A stretch of 31,932 nucleotides of DNA from JANXXV01 sp038230275 (GTDB lineage Bacteria > Acidobacteriota > Terriglobia > Bryobacterales > Bryobacteraceae), in NCBI GenBank assembly GCA_038230275.1, contig JBBRNO010000068.1:1-31932 (forward strand), written 5' to 3'. Every line of letters begins with the position of its first letter. Within the stretch, counting starts at the first letter, position 1. Of this stretch, positions 15,313-24,593 are shown in pieces. The position numbers were made by a program, and so were the translations under genes. The notes beneath the pieces were generated by a model. That model had not been told where the DNA came from, searched no databases, and saw only the letters and a list, made by a program, of their open reading frames with translations.

Positions 15313-18300
15313 ATGAGCACAAAACGGACATTTCAATTTCCAGGCACCCGGCAGGCAATGGACGGCAACACCGCTGTTATCATGTGCGAACGCGAGTCCA
15401 CCGATGCCGCCGGCGCCTATCCCATCACGCCTTCTACCCAGATGGGCGAATATTGGGCCGAAGAATCGGCAAAAGGCCATCTCAACATTTCCGGACGGCC
15501 GCTGATCTTCATCGAGCCGGAAGGCGAGCACGCGGCGGCGGCCGTCACTGCGGGTCTTTCCATGACCGGGCTGCGCGCGACTAACTTTTCCTCCGGCCAG
15601 GGCATCGCTTATATGCACGAGTCGCTCTACGCCGCGGTGGGGAAGCGCCTGACCTACGTTTTGAACATGGGCTGCCGCGCGATGACCAAGGCGACGCTCA
15701 ACGTTCACGCCGGGCATGACGACTACCACTGCATTGACGATACCGGCTTCTTCCAGGTGTTCGGCAAGAGCGCGCAGGAAGTCTGCGATCTCAACATCAT
15801 CTCTCACAAAATCGCCGAACAGGCGCTCACGCCCGGCATTTGCGCGCAAGACGGCTTCCTCACCACGCATCTGATTGAATCCCTGATGCTGCCCGAGCGC
15901 GAGTTGATTGCCACCTTCCTGGGCCGCCCCGACGATATCATTGATACCCCGACGCACGCCCAACGCATCCTCTTCGGCGCGCACCGCCGGCGCATTCCAG
16001 AGCTTTGGAATGTGGACAATCCAGTGATGATCGGCACGGTTCAAAATCAGGATGCCTACATGCAGAGCGTCGCTGCGCAGCGGCCGTTCTTCTTTGCCCA
16101 CATTGCCGCCATCGCGGACCAGGCGATGGCTGAATTCTTTGAACTGACCGGCCGCCAATATCAGCGCGTATCCACCTATCGCGCCGAGGATGCCGAATAC
16201 CTCATTCTGGGGCAGGGAAGTATGCTCGTCACCGCCGAAGCCGTGGCCGATTATCTGCGGGAAACCCGCCGCATCAAAGTGGGCGTAGTGAATCTCACCA
16301 TGTTCCGGCCCTTCCCTGGGGATCTGCTCGGCAATATCTTGAGAGGGCGCAAGGGCGTGGCTGTGCTGGAGCGGGTCGATCAACCGCTCGCCTCCGATCT
16401 GCCTTTGGTGCGCGAGATCCGTGGCGCTCTGGGACGCTGCATGGAAAACGGAAGGTTCGCCAATGGCCATCTACCTTACCCTGACCATGCGACGTATCGT
16501 AAAGCGGACGACCTGCCGCCGCTTTTCTCAGCTTCGTTCGGATTGGGCAGCCGGGACCTGCAGCCCGAGGGCATCATTGGCGCTGTAGAGAACATGTTGC
16601 CCAATGGACCGAAGAAAAAGTTCTACTACCTTTCCATCGACTTCCTTCACGACCGGCCCTTCACGCCGAAGCAGGAAATCCACCAGATCCAGGTTGCCGA
16701 CGGTTACCCCGGGCTCCGCGAATTGGCGGTCCACGGCAGCGAAAATCCCAACCTGATGCCGAAGAACAGTATCACCGTCCGCCTCCATTCGGTGGGCGGT
16801 TGGGGCGCTATCACTACCGGTAAGAATCTGGCGATGACGCTGTTCGACCTGCTGGGTTATCACATCAAGGCCAACCCGAAATATGGATCGGAGAAGAAAG
16901 GCCAGCCGACCACCTACTATCTGTCCGCCGCGCCCGAACCGATCCGCATCAACTGCGATTACTTCTATGTCGACGTTGTGCTCTCGCCGGACCCGAACGT
17001 GTTCCAGCACTCGAATCCTCTGGCTGGCTTGCGCCAGGGCGGCGTCTTCATTCTCCAGAGCAGCTACGACACGCCAGAAGAGGTCTGGGGCCACATACCG
17101 GAGCGGTTCCAGCGCATGATCGTCGAGAACAACATCCGCCTGTTCTATCTGGATGCATTCCAGATTGCGCGGGAAGAGGCAACCGATCCCGAACTGCAGT
17201 TCCGTATGCAGGGGATCGCCTTTCAGGGTGCATTCTTTGCCGTCTCGCCAGTCATGGCGCAAGCCCGGCTGACGGAGCAGCAGCTTTTCCAGTCCATCAA
17301 ATCGCAACTGGAGCACAAGTTCGGAAACAAGGGCGCGCGTGTGGTGGAAGACAACATCCGCGTGGTCCGCCGCGGCTTTGATCAGGTGAAAGAAATCACC
17401 GCGAAACAGATTTCCACCTCCGGAGCCAGTCTGCTCCGTAAGGCCGTGGATCTCCCGGCGATGCTGGCCTATCAGCCATCCAGCGGGGTTCCCACCACGG
17501 ACATCCACCGCTTCTGGGAACAGACCGGGACGTTCTACATCGCCGGCAAAGGCAACGATAATATCGCCGATCCATTTATTGGCCTGAGTTTTATTCCGGC
17601 GGCGACGGGTGTATTTCGCGACATGACCGGCGTTCGCTTCGACCATCCGGAATGGATTCCACAGAACTGTACCGCCTGCGGCGCCTGCTACACGGTCTGC
17701 CCGGATAGCGCTATCCCAGGCTTGGTCAACTCCGTATTGTCCGTTTTTGAAACTGCAACCAAGTCGGTCGCGGCCACTGGCCATCCCGTCAAACATCTGC
17801 CGCGGGCCGTTCGCACCATGGAACAGAAGCTGCGGCCCAGGATTTCCGCCGAAGGCAACAAGGCGAACGTGCGGCAGTTGATGGAAGAAGTCATCGCCGA
17901 GACACTGCTTGGATATCCAGCCGCCTCCCCGGAAAAGCGGGAAGCCGAAGAGGAATTCCGTCTGTTCCAGGAGGCGCTGGGAGAATTCAAGTTCAGCGCC
18001 ACCCAGCCCTACTGGATGGTTCGCGAGAAGAAACAGCAGGGCAGCGGAGGCTTGCTGTCCATCACCGTCAACCCATATACCTGCAAAGGCTGCGGCGAGT
18101 GCGTGAAGGTGTGCCAGGACGATGCACTGCGGACCGTGCTGCAAACACCGGAGAGCATCCAGCACTTGCGCCGCGATTGGAATTTCTGGCAGGAATTGCC
18201 CACGACACCGCCCGAGTTCATCCGCATTGACAACCTGGACGAACGCATCGGCGCACTCGAAACCCTGTTGCTGGATAAGAAGAATTACATGGCCATGGTA

Positions 18301-20238
18301 GGAGGCGACGGCGCCTGCCTCGGTTGCGGCGAAAAGACCGTAGTCCACCTTTTCACCGCCACCGTCCAAGCGCTGATGCAGCCTCGTGTCGCCAGAAAGG
18401 TAAAGCAACTGGAAGACCTGATTGCACGCCTGGACCAGCACATTCGCCTCAAACTGGCGGGCACCATGGATCTCAGCGACAGCAACCGCGTCGGCCAGGC
18501 GCTGGAGAAATTGAAAGACGCTGACGTTACGCTGGCCAGCCTCTCGGAAAAACTCGACGAAAACCACGCCGGCCAGACCATTGATGCCGAATGGCTGCGT
18601 TGGGCCACGCAACTGGTGGCCAAGCTCAAGCACCTGCACTGGCAGTACACCCACGGAACCGGAAATCGCGGCCGCAGCAGCATGGGCATCGTCAACTCAA
18701 CCGGCTGCACGTCCGTTTGGGGCTCCACCTATCCGTTCAACCCCTATCCCTTCCCCTGGACCAACAACCTCTTCCAGGATTCTCCTTCCATGGCCATGGG
18801 CCTCTTTGAAGGCCACATGGCCAAGATGGCGGAAGGGTTCAAGGCCGTGCGCATGGCCGAAATCGAACTCTCCGGCGGCTATAAAAAGCAGCAGCATGAG
18901 GAGTTCTTCACCTACTTCGATTGGAAGAAATTCAGTGAAGAAGAATTTCACCTGTGCCCGCCCGTCGTCTCCATCGGCGGCGACGGCGCCATGTACGACA
19001 TCGGCTTCCAGAACCTGTCGCGCATGATGATGTCGGGCAAGCCGATCAAGGTACTGATCCTGGATACGCAGGTCTACTCCAATACCGGCGGCCAGGCATG
19101 CACCTCCGGCTTCACCGGACAGGTCAGCGACATGGCGCAATTCGGCAAAGCCTTTCAGGGCAAGGAAGAAGTACGTAAAGAGATCGCCTTGATCGCCATG
19201 GCCCACCGGACCACGTATGTGCTGCAAGGCAGTATCTCTAACACCACCCATCTGATTGAAGGTTTCATCGAAGGGGTCAACGCATCCCGCCCCGCGCTGT
19301 TCAACATCTACAGCCCGTGCATGCCGGAACACGGCATCGCCGACAACCTGGCCGAATATCAGAGCAAGCTCGCGGTGGAATCCCGCGCCTATCCGCTCAT
19401 CCGCTACAACCCCGACAAAGGCACGCTTCCGGAAGAATGTTTCGATCTGGACGGTAACCCTTCGCTCGATACGGATTGGCCTTCCTACATGCTCGAGTTC
19501 ACCGACGAGCAGGGGAAGAAGGACCGCATGGAAGTGCCGATGACGTTCGCCGACTTTGCGGTCAGCGAAGCCCGCTTCCGCAAGCAGTTCCGCACCGTCC
19601 CTCGCGATGCCTGGAACGACAACATGATCCTGCTGTCGGAGTATCTGAATCTCACAGCTGACGGCCGCGAAGGCAAGTTCCCCTTCATCTGGGCCGTGAA
19701 TGCCAAAAACAAACTGATTCGCGTGATCCCGGCCGCGCCCATCGTACGCTCCTGTGAAGACCGGCGCAGCTTCTGGCGCGTGCTGAAGTCTCTCACCGGC
19801 ATTCGCGAGAAAGTGGACGTGCAAACGGCGGAGCACGTACGGGCGGAATTTGCGCAGACTCTCGCCGCGCGGCTCATGGACTGGGCAGGCAGCGGTGATG
19901 TGCTGGGGAACCCGCCGGCGCTCGCCGCCGGAGCCATGGTTCCGGCTCTGCCCACGCCCGCAAAGCAAACGGCTGCCAATGGAGATGGCTACGCTGCTCC
20001 GTGGATCGATTCAGCCCTCTGCACCTCATGCGACGAATGCATCGGGATCAATCCGAAGATCTTCGCCTACGACGAACACAAGCACGCCTATGTGAAGGAT
20101 CCGAAGGGCGGACCCTACAAAGACCTGGTCCGTGCCGCTGAAAAGTGCACCGCTCAGGTGATTCATCCCGGCACTCCTTTCGACCCCGGCGAGAAAGATC
20201 TGGATAAGCTGGCCAAGCGCGCGGCGAAGTACAACTAG
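15313..20238 (+). CDS. nifJ: Pyruvate:ferredoxin (flavodoxin) oxidoreductase, NifJ type, extended
   Basis: This 1641-residue single-chain enzyme oxidises pyruvate, or a related 2-oxoacid, with CoA and reduces ferredoxin. Order: alpha domains from the N-terminus (YPITPSTQMGEYW), gamma domain (about 435-700), two ferredoxin clusters (Cys786/789/792/796 and Cys924/927/930/934), then the thiamine diphosphate domain with Gly1223-Asp-Gly1225 and YSNTGGQ (1255-1261). Proximal-cluster ligands Cys1002 and Cys1005 (CLGCGE) and Cys1132 (STGC) are present. Two features are unusual. About 95 extra, helix-rich residues lie between Cys1005 and Cys1132, where typical enzymes have about 25. The C-terminus carries an added single-cluster ferredoxin domain (Cys1570/1573/1576/1612). 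The family is normally near 1200 residues. The ribosome site is weak. The gene is embedded between rnfB and rnfC. Confidence 0.93.
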   Translation: MSTKRTFQFPGTRQAMDGNTAVIMCERESTDAAGAYPITPSTQMGEYWAEESAKGHLNISGRPLIFIEPEGEHAAAAVTAGLSMTGLRATNFSSGQGIAYMHESLYAAVGKRLTYVLNMGCRAMTKATLNVHAGHDDYHCIDDTGFFQVFGKSAQEVCDLNIISHKIAEQALTPGICAQDGFLTTHLIESLMLPERELIATFLGRPDDIIDTPTHAQRILFGAHRRRIPELWNVDNPVMIGTVQNQDAYMQSVAAQRPFFFAHIAAIADQAMAEFFELTGRQYQRVSTYRAEDAEYLILGQGSMLVTAEAVADYLRETRRIKVGVVNLTMFRPFPGDLLGNILRGRKGVAVLERVDQPLASDLPLVREIRGALGRCMENGRFANGHLPYPDHATYRKADDLPPLFSASFGLGSRDLQPEGIIGAVENMLPNGPKKKFYYLSIDFLHDRPFTPKQEIHQIQVADGYPGLRELAVHGSENPNLMPKNSITVRLHSVGGWGAITTGKNLAMTLFDLLGYHIKANPKYGSEKKGQPTTYYLSAAPEPIRINCDYFYVDVVLSPDPNVFQHSNPLAGLRQGGVFILQSSYDTPEEVWGHIPERFQRMIVENNIRLFYLDAFQIAREEATDPELQFRMQGIAFQGAFFAVSPVMAQARLTEQQLFQSIKSQLEHKFGNKGARVVEDNIRVVRRGFDQVKEITAKQISTSGASLLRKAVDLPAMLAYQPSSGVPTTDIHRFWEQTGTFYIAGKGNDNIADPFIGLSFIPAATGVFRDMTGVRFDHPEWIPQNCTACGACYTVCPDSAIPGLVNSVLSVFETATKSVAATGHPVKHLPRAVRTMEQKLRPRISAEGNKANVRQLMEEVIAETLLGYPAASPEKREAEEEFRLFQEALGEFKFSATQPYWMVREKKQQGSGGLLSITVNPYTCKGCGECVKVCQDDALRTVLQTPESIQHLRRDWNFWQELPTTPPEFIRIDNLDERIGALETLLLDKKNYMAMVGGDGACLGCGEKTVVHLFTATVQALMQPRVARKVKQLEDLIARLDQHIRLKLAGTMDLSDSNRVGQALEKLKDADVTLASLSEKLDENHAGQTIDAEWLRWATQLVAKLKHLHWQYTHGTGNRGRSSMGIVNSTGCTSVWGSTYPFNPYPFPWTNNLFQDSPSMAMGLFEGHMAKMAEGFKAVRMAEIELSGGYKKQQHEEFFTYFDWKKFSEEEFHLCPPVVSIGGDGAMYDIGFQNLSRMMMSGKPIKVLILDTQVYSNTGGQACTSGFTGQVSDMAQFGKAFQGKEEVRKEIALIAMAHRTTYVLQGSISNTTHLIEGFIEGVNASRPALFNIYSPCMPEHGIADNLAEYQSKLAVESRAYPLIRYNPDKGTLPEECFDLDGNPSLDTDWPSYMLEFTDEQGKKDRMEVPMTFADFAVSEARFRKQFRTVPRDAWNDNMILLSEYLNLTADGREGKFPFIWAVNAKNKLIRVIPAAPIVRSCEDRRSFWRVLKSLTGIREKVDVQTAEHVRAEFAQTLAARLMDWAGSGDVLGNPPALAAGAMVPALPTPAKQTAANGDGYAAPWIDSALCTSCDECIGINPKIFAYDEHKHAYVKDPKGGPYKDLVRAAEKCTAQVIHPGTPFDPGEKDLDKLAKRAAKYN

Positions 20239-20245
20239 GGCGCCC

Positions 20246-21598
20246 ATGTCACTGAGCGACATCTGGAATGGCAAGCACCTGCGGCGCGGTCTGCACGTCC
20301 CCGAATTCAAAGAGGCGACGCAACACCTGCCCATCCGCCGCTTGCCGTTCGCACCTATGTTGATCGTCCCGCTGTCGCAGCACACCGGCGCACCGGCAGT
20401 GCCCATTGTTCACGAAGGGCAGGAAGTGGTGCGCGGCGAACCCATTGCCAAGGCGGGCGGTTTTGTGTCCGTGCCCATGCACGCCCCGGCCACCGGACGG
20501 GTGGAGCGGATTGCATTGGCGCCATCGGCCCGCGGCGATCTGTCCATGGCCATCTACATTAGGCCGTATTCCGGTGCCAGCCAGGAGATTCTTTACGGCG
20601 CCCCTCAGGATATTGAGCACATGACGCCGGACGAGATTATTCGCGCCGTGCAGGATACCGGCGTGGTCGGGCTCGGCGGCGCAGCCTTTCCCACCCACGT
20701 CAAACTGAAACTGCCGGACGGTAAGAAGGTCGACACGGTGATCGTGAATGGCTGTGAGTGTGAGCCATACCTCACCACCGACCATCGCGTCATGTTGGAA
20801 CAGCCCGCCGAAGTTCTGTATGGCACTCGAATCGTCATGAAGGTGCTGGGCGCAACCCGCGCCATCGTAGGCGTGGAAGACAACAAACTGGACGCAGTGG
20901 AAGCGCTCCGCAAGGCGGCCGGAGATTGTACGGACATTACCATCGAAGCCGTCCAGGCGAAGTATCCACAAGGCGCGGAGAAGATGCTGGTACAGGTGCT
21001 GCTCGGCCGCGAGATTCCCTCCGGCGGCTTACCCGCCGATGTCGGCGTAGCGGTATTCAACGTCGCCACCCTGGCCCAGATCGGCGATCTGCTGCCCCGC
21101 CGGCAAGGGCTGATCGAACGCGTAGTCACCATCACCGGACCCGGTGTCACCAAGCCCGGTAACTACTTGGCAGCCCTCGGCACTCCGCTGCGATGGGCGC
21201 TGGAGCAGGCAGGCTGCACCGATCAGGCCGCGTCGGTAATCCTCGGCGGCCCCATGATGGGCGCAACCGTCGGTTCGCTCGATATCCCGCTTACCAAAGG
21301 CGTCACCGGGATTGTGGTGCTCACCAGCCATGAGGTCAATGGCCATCAGCGCATCTACCCTTGTATTCACTGCGCCGCCTGCGTGGAGGCGTGCCCGCTG
21401 CACCTGAATCCATCCCGTCTGGGAATGCTCGCAAGAAAATCACGCTACGAAGAGATGGAGGCCGATTTCCACCTCAACGACTGTTTCGAATGCGGATGCT
21501 GCAGCTACGTCTGCCCCTCGCATATCCCTCTGGTTCAATATTTCCGGGTTTCCAAACAATTGAACCGGGAAAGAAAGGCACGCGCATGTCAGCCATAA
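20246..21598 (+). CDS. rnfC: Rnf complex subunit RnfC (NADH/FMN and iron-sulfur)
   Basis: This 450-residue subunit carries the NAD(H) site of Rnf. The glycine-rich VGLGGAAFPTHVKL and NGCECEPYLTTDH segments match the nucleotide-binding domain shared with the 51-kDa subunit of complex I. Two [4Fe-4S] motifs follow: Cys373/376/379/383, and Cys413/416/419/423 with an extra cysteine at 418. The length is typical of short RnfC proteins and lacks the Ala/Lys-rich tail of the enterobacterial form. The start at 20246 is 7 bp after the nifJ stop, and the end overlaps rnfD by 13 bp. Confidence 0.95.
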   Translation: MSLSDIWNGKHLRRGLHVPEFKEATQHLPIRRLPFAPMLIVPLSQHTGAPAVPIVHEGQEVVRGEPIAKAGGFVSVPMHAPATGRVERIALAPSARGDLSMAIYIRPYSGASQEILYGAPQDIEHMTPDEIIRAVQDTGVVGLGGAAFPTHVKLKLPDGKKVDTVIVNGCECEPYLTTDHRVMLEQPAEVLYGTRIVMKVLGATRAIVGVEDNKLDAVEALRKAAGDCTDITIEAVQAKYPQGAEKMLVQVLLGREIPSGGLPADVGVAVFNVATLAQIGDLLPRRQGLIERVVTITGPGVTKPGNYLAALGTPLRWALEQAGCTDQAASVILGGPMMGATVGSLDIPLTKGVTGIVVLTSHEVNGHQRIYPCIHCAACVEACPLHLNPSRLGMLARKSRYEEMEADFHLNDCFECGCCSYVCPSHIPLVQYFRVSKQLNRERKARACQP

Positions 21599-22644
21599 CC
21601 AATACGGTAATCGAGGTCCGCACCTCTCCCCATCTCCACGCAAACCGTTCCGTGGACATGATCATGCGCAATGTGATCTATGCCCTACTGCCCATCTGCG
21701 GATATTCGGTTTGGCTGTTCGGCATCAGCGCACTGGCTATGATCGCCACCACGACCGCGGCCTGCATTCTCTCGGAGCACCTGGCCTGCCGCATCGCCGG
21801 GCGCCGGTCCACCATCCTGGATTGCAGCGTGGCCATCACCGGACTGCTTTTGGGACTCACCCTACCGCCGGGCTTCCCGCTTTGGATGGCCGCCGCGGGC
21901 AGTCTCATCGCGGTCGGCCCCGGCAAGATGCTCTTCGGCGGTCTTGGGTTCAACGTATTCAACCCGGCGCTGGTCGGCCGCGCGTTCCTGCAAGCCGCCT
22001 TTCCCGTGGCCATCACCGCTTATACGCCCGCGCTTGCAGTTCACCGTTTTTCCGAGTTCATTCCATCCACCCTGGCTTGGCCGCTGATGAAACCGGCGCC
22101 TGTTGCCGATTGGATCGCCCAGGTGCGCCTCGACGGATTCTCAGGCGCAACCCCGCTGATGCTGCAGAAATTCGACCACATCACTACCGGTTCATTCGCT
22201 TTCTTTATCGGAGAACGGGCCGGTTCCGCCGGAGAAACATTCGCGCTGCTCATTCTGCTCTGTGGCGCCTATCTCATCGCGCGCAAAATGATGGAGTGGC
22301 GCATCCCGCTGGCCATGCTGCTCAGCGCCTTCCTGGTCGCCGCGGCGTTTCATTTCGTAAATGAAACTCAATACCCCAGCCCTGTTTTCGTTCTGTTCTC
22401 CGGCGGATTGATGCTGGGCGCCATGTTCATGGCCACCGATCCGGTAGCTTCCCCCGTCACCCCGTTGGGCATGTGGATCTACGGTGCGCTGATGGGGTTC
22501 ATCACCGTGCTAATTCGATTCAAGGGCGGCCTGGCGGAAGGCGTGATGTACGCCATTCTCCTGGGAAATGCGTTATCGCCGCTGATCGACAACCTCACCC
22601 AGCCCCGCACCTACGGAGCCAGGAAGAAAGAGGCCGCCCGGTGA
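21586..22644 (+). CDS. rnfD: Rnf complex membrane subunit RnfD
   Basis: This 353-residue integral membrane protein is one of the two Rnf subunits carrying covalent FMN. The flavinylation motif Ser186-Gly-Ala-Thr189 lies in DGFSGATPL, with FMN expected on Thr189. Multiple membrane segments are visible from about residue 28 to the C-terminus, and GFNVFNPALVGRAF (121-134) is a family signature. The frame is open to 21361, but only from ATG 21586 does the protein look like RnfD; AAAGG lies upstream. The start overlaps the rnfC end by 13 bp and the stop overlaps the rnfG GTG, so translation is probably coupled. It lies between cytoplasmic RnfC and periplasm-facing RnfG. Confidence 0.95.
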   Translation: MSAITNTVIEVRTSPHLHANRSVDMIMRNVIYALLPICGYSVWLFGISALAMIATTTAACILSEHLACRIAGRRSTILDCSVAITGLLLGLTLPPGFPLWMAAAGSLIAVGPGKMLFGGLGFNVFNPALVGRAFLQAAFPVAITAYTPALAVHRFSEFIPSTLAWPLMKPAPVADWIAQVRLDGFSGATPLMLQKFDHITTGSFAFFIGERAGSAGETFALLILLCGAYLIARKMMEWRIPLAMLLSAFLVAAAFHFVNETQYPSPVFVLFSGGLMLGAMFMATDPVASPVTPLGMWIYGALMGFITVLIRFKGGLAEGVMYAILLGNALSPLIDNLTQPRTYGARKKEAAR

Positions 22645-23315
22645 CCCCCAATCAACCACCTCCGTCCAGCGGCTTCCGCATGGTCCGCATGCTCGGGACC
22701 GTGTCGTTCATTTGCGGCTTGCTCATCGTGGCCACGCATATCAATACTCGCGCCCGCATTCGCCATAACCAGGAAATCATGATGAGCGAATCGGTGGCGC
22801 AGCTTCTGCCCGGAATGCAGAAACAGATTATCTATGGCATCCAGCCCTCCGGCGGCCTCACCATTCTTCCCGGCCTCGAAGGAGACGGCCCCAGGCTGTT
22901 CGCCGGCTACGACGGCTCCGGCAGGTTTCTCGGTATCGTGATCGAGGCCAGCGACCGCGGGTATGCCGATGTCATCTCTGCCATGTACACCTACTCGCCG
23001 GAAAAGCAGACCATCACCGGATTCAAAGTAGTGGACATGCGGGAAACGCCCGGCCTGGGCGACAGAATCCGCACCGACCGCCCCTTCGCCGAGAATTTCA
23101 CCGGTCTGGATGCGAAGTTCGATTTCGACAAGAATCAGTCCTCCCATCCCATCACGGTGGTGAAACACGGAGCCAAGAAGAACTCCTGGGAGATCGACGC
23201 CATTTCCGGCGCTACCGTCTCCTCCCGTGCCGTGGGCCGCATGTTGCAGAAAAGCGTTCAGGACGTGGCGCCGGTGATCTCAAAGAACCTGGACCGCATC
23301 AAGAGAGGCATTTGA
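22641..23315 (+). CDS. rnfG: Rnf complex flavoprotein subunit RnfG
   Basis: This 224-residue protein has one N-terminal membrane helix (about 16-33) and an extracytoplasmic FMN-binding domain. The ApbE target motif Ser189-Gly-Ala-Thr192 is in DAISGATVSS, with FMN expected on Thr192. ETPGLG (135-140) is the other family signature. The start is GTG 22641, in a GTGA overlap with the rnfD stop, with AGAGG about 7 nt upstream; the longer open frame back to 22473 lies inside rnfD and is not real. The end overlaps the rnfE ATG by one base (TGATG). Confidence 0.94.
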   Translation: MTPNQPPPSSGFRMVRMLGTVSFICGLLIVATHINTRARIRHNQEIMMSESVAQLLPGMQKQIIYGIQPSGGLTILPGLEGDGPRLFAGYDGSGRFLGIVIEASDRGYADVISAMYTYSPEKQTITGFKVVDMRETPGLGDRIRTDRPFAENFTGLDAKFDFDKNQSSHPITVVKHGAKKNSWEIDAISGATVSSRAVGRMLQKSVQDVAPVISKNLDRIKRGI

Positions 23316-24010
23316 TGAGCGAGCAGCTAAGTTGTCATCCGTCGTCCGGAGTTGCGGCGCCCGAAGCGGACCACCCGTTTATTTACGGCCTGTGGAAGCA
23401 GAATCCCGTGTTCGTACACGTGTTGGGCATGTGCCCCACGCTCGCCATCACCAACAGCGTTCGCAACGCCGTAGCCATGGGCTTGGCCACCACGTTTGTG
23501 CTGGTGTTCTCCAACGGTCTGATCTCCATGGTCCGAAAGATGGTTCCGAAACAAGTGCGCATCGCCACCTATATCGCCATCATCGCCACCGCCGTCACCA
23601 TTGTCGATTATCTGGTGAAAGCCATCAGCATCGATGTCTACAAGGCCTTGGGCGCCTACATCCCATTGATTGTCTCCAACTGCATCGTGCTGGAGCGGGC
23701 CGAAGCCTACGCCGGGAAAAAGCCGGTGGGGAAATCCATGCTCGACGGTCTCGGCTCCGGCTTCGGCTTCGCCCTGGCCCTGTCCAGCCTGGGCATGATT
23801 CGGGAAGTGCTGGGGGCCGGAACCTTCCTCGGCTATTCCGTGTTCGGCCCAAACTTCGAACCGTGGGTGCTCTTCCTGCTGCCCCCTGGAGGTTTCATCG
23901 CGCTCGCCATCTGGCTGCTGATCTTCACCGTGTGGCGGGAACAGTGGGGAAAACGAAAGCACACCGCGGAGAAGGCTGAAATCCCGGCCTTTGCGGAGGT
24001 AGGTTCATGA
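23315..24010 (+). CDS. rnfE: Rnf complex membrane subunit RnfE
   Basis: This 231-residue integral membrane subunit pairs with RnfA; in Rnf and Nqr the two together hold an intramembrane iron centre through conserved cysteines. These are visible as Cys40 in GMCPTLAIT and Cys123 in IVSNCIVLERAEA. About six membrane segments run from residue 35 to 215. I chose ATG 23315, with GAGAGG upstream and a one-base overlap with the rnfG stop, over the TTG one codon earlier. The gene overlaps rnfA by 4 bp (ATGA). Confidence 0.95.
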   Translation: MSEQLSCHPSSGVAAPEADHPFIYGLWKQNPVFVHVLGMCPTLAITNSVRNAVAMGLATTFVLVFSNGLISMVRKMVPKQVRIATYIAIIATAVTIVDYLVKAISIDVYKALGAYIPLIVSNCIVLERAEAYAGKKPVGKSMLDGLGSGFGFALALSSLGMIREVLGAGTFLGYSVFGPNFEPWVLFLLPPGGFIALAIWLLIFTVWREQWGKRKHTAEKAEIPAFAEVGS

Positions 24011-24591
24011 ACGAATCCCTGAGTCACATTTTCGTCGACGCACTGCTGATCAACAATTTCGTCCTCAGCGTCTTCCTCGGCATGTGCTCGTTCCTCGGCC
24101 TGTCCGGTAAGCTGGCCACCGCCTGGCGCATGGGCGTCTCGGTCATGTTCGTCATCACCGTCAGCAGCATCCTCTCCTTCGGCACCAACCTGATTCTTGT
24201 CGCCTTGCACGCCGAATATCTGCGCATCATCACCTACATCGTGATCATCGCCGCCACGGTCCAACTGACAGAGATGTTCATCAAGAAATCCAGCCCCTCG
24301 CTGTTTCGCGAACTCGGCGTCTATCTCCCGCTCATCACCACGAACTGCGCCGTACTGGCCGTCCCCTTGTTCCAAACCTCCCGTGGCTACAACCTGGTGC
24401 AGAGCACCGTTTTCGCCATCGCCGCCAGCAGCGGATACTGCCTCGCTCTGGTCTTGCTGGCCGTCGTTCGGGAACGCACGGACCTGTCCGACATCCCAAC
24501 ACTGGCCAGAGGAACGGTTCTCACCTTGATATTGGCCAGCATCCTGTCGCTCGCCTTTATGGGCTTCGCCGGCATGGGGAACGGAGGTTGA
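24007..24591 (+). CDS. rnfA: Rnf complex membrane subunit RnfA
   Basis: This 194-residue integral membrane subunit is homologous to RnfE but inserted in the opposite topology. The iron-centre cysteines are Cys27 in LGMCSFLG and Cys114 in TTNCAVL. Six membrane segments cover almost the whole protein, and the family signature NNFVLSVFLG is at 16-25. GCGGAGG lies upstream of the ATG, which overlaps the rnfE stop by 4 bp. A clear GGAGG near its own end serves the four-cysteine mini-protein that follows. Confidence 0.95.
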   Translation: MNESLSHIFVDALLINNFVLSVFLGMCSFLGLSGKLATAWRMGVSVMFVITVSSILSFGTNLILVALHAEYLRIITYIVIIAATVQLTEMFIKKSSPSLFRELGVYLPLITTNCAVLAVPLFQTSRGYNLVQSTVFAIAASSGYCLALVLLAVVRERTDLSDIPTLARGTVLTLILASILSLAFMGFAGMGNGG

Positions 24592-24593
24592 AA

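Noticed and set aside
14980..16470. Long minus-strand open frame of 496 codons opposite rnfB/nifJ
   Set aside because: Antisense shadow that spans two real genes, with no ribosome site and no recognisable motif.
16528..18654. Long minus-strand open frame of 708 codons opposite nifJ
   Set aside because: It is the antisense of a strongly conserved enzyme, its translation resembles no family, and it arises from the codon bias of the real gene.
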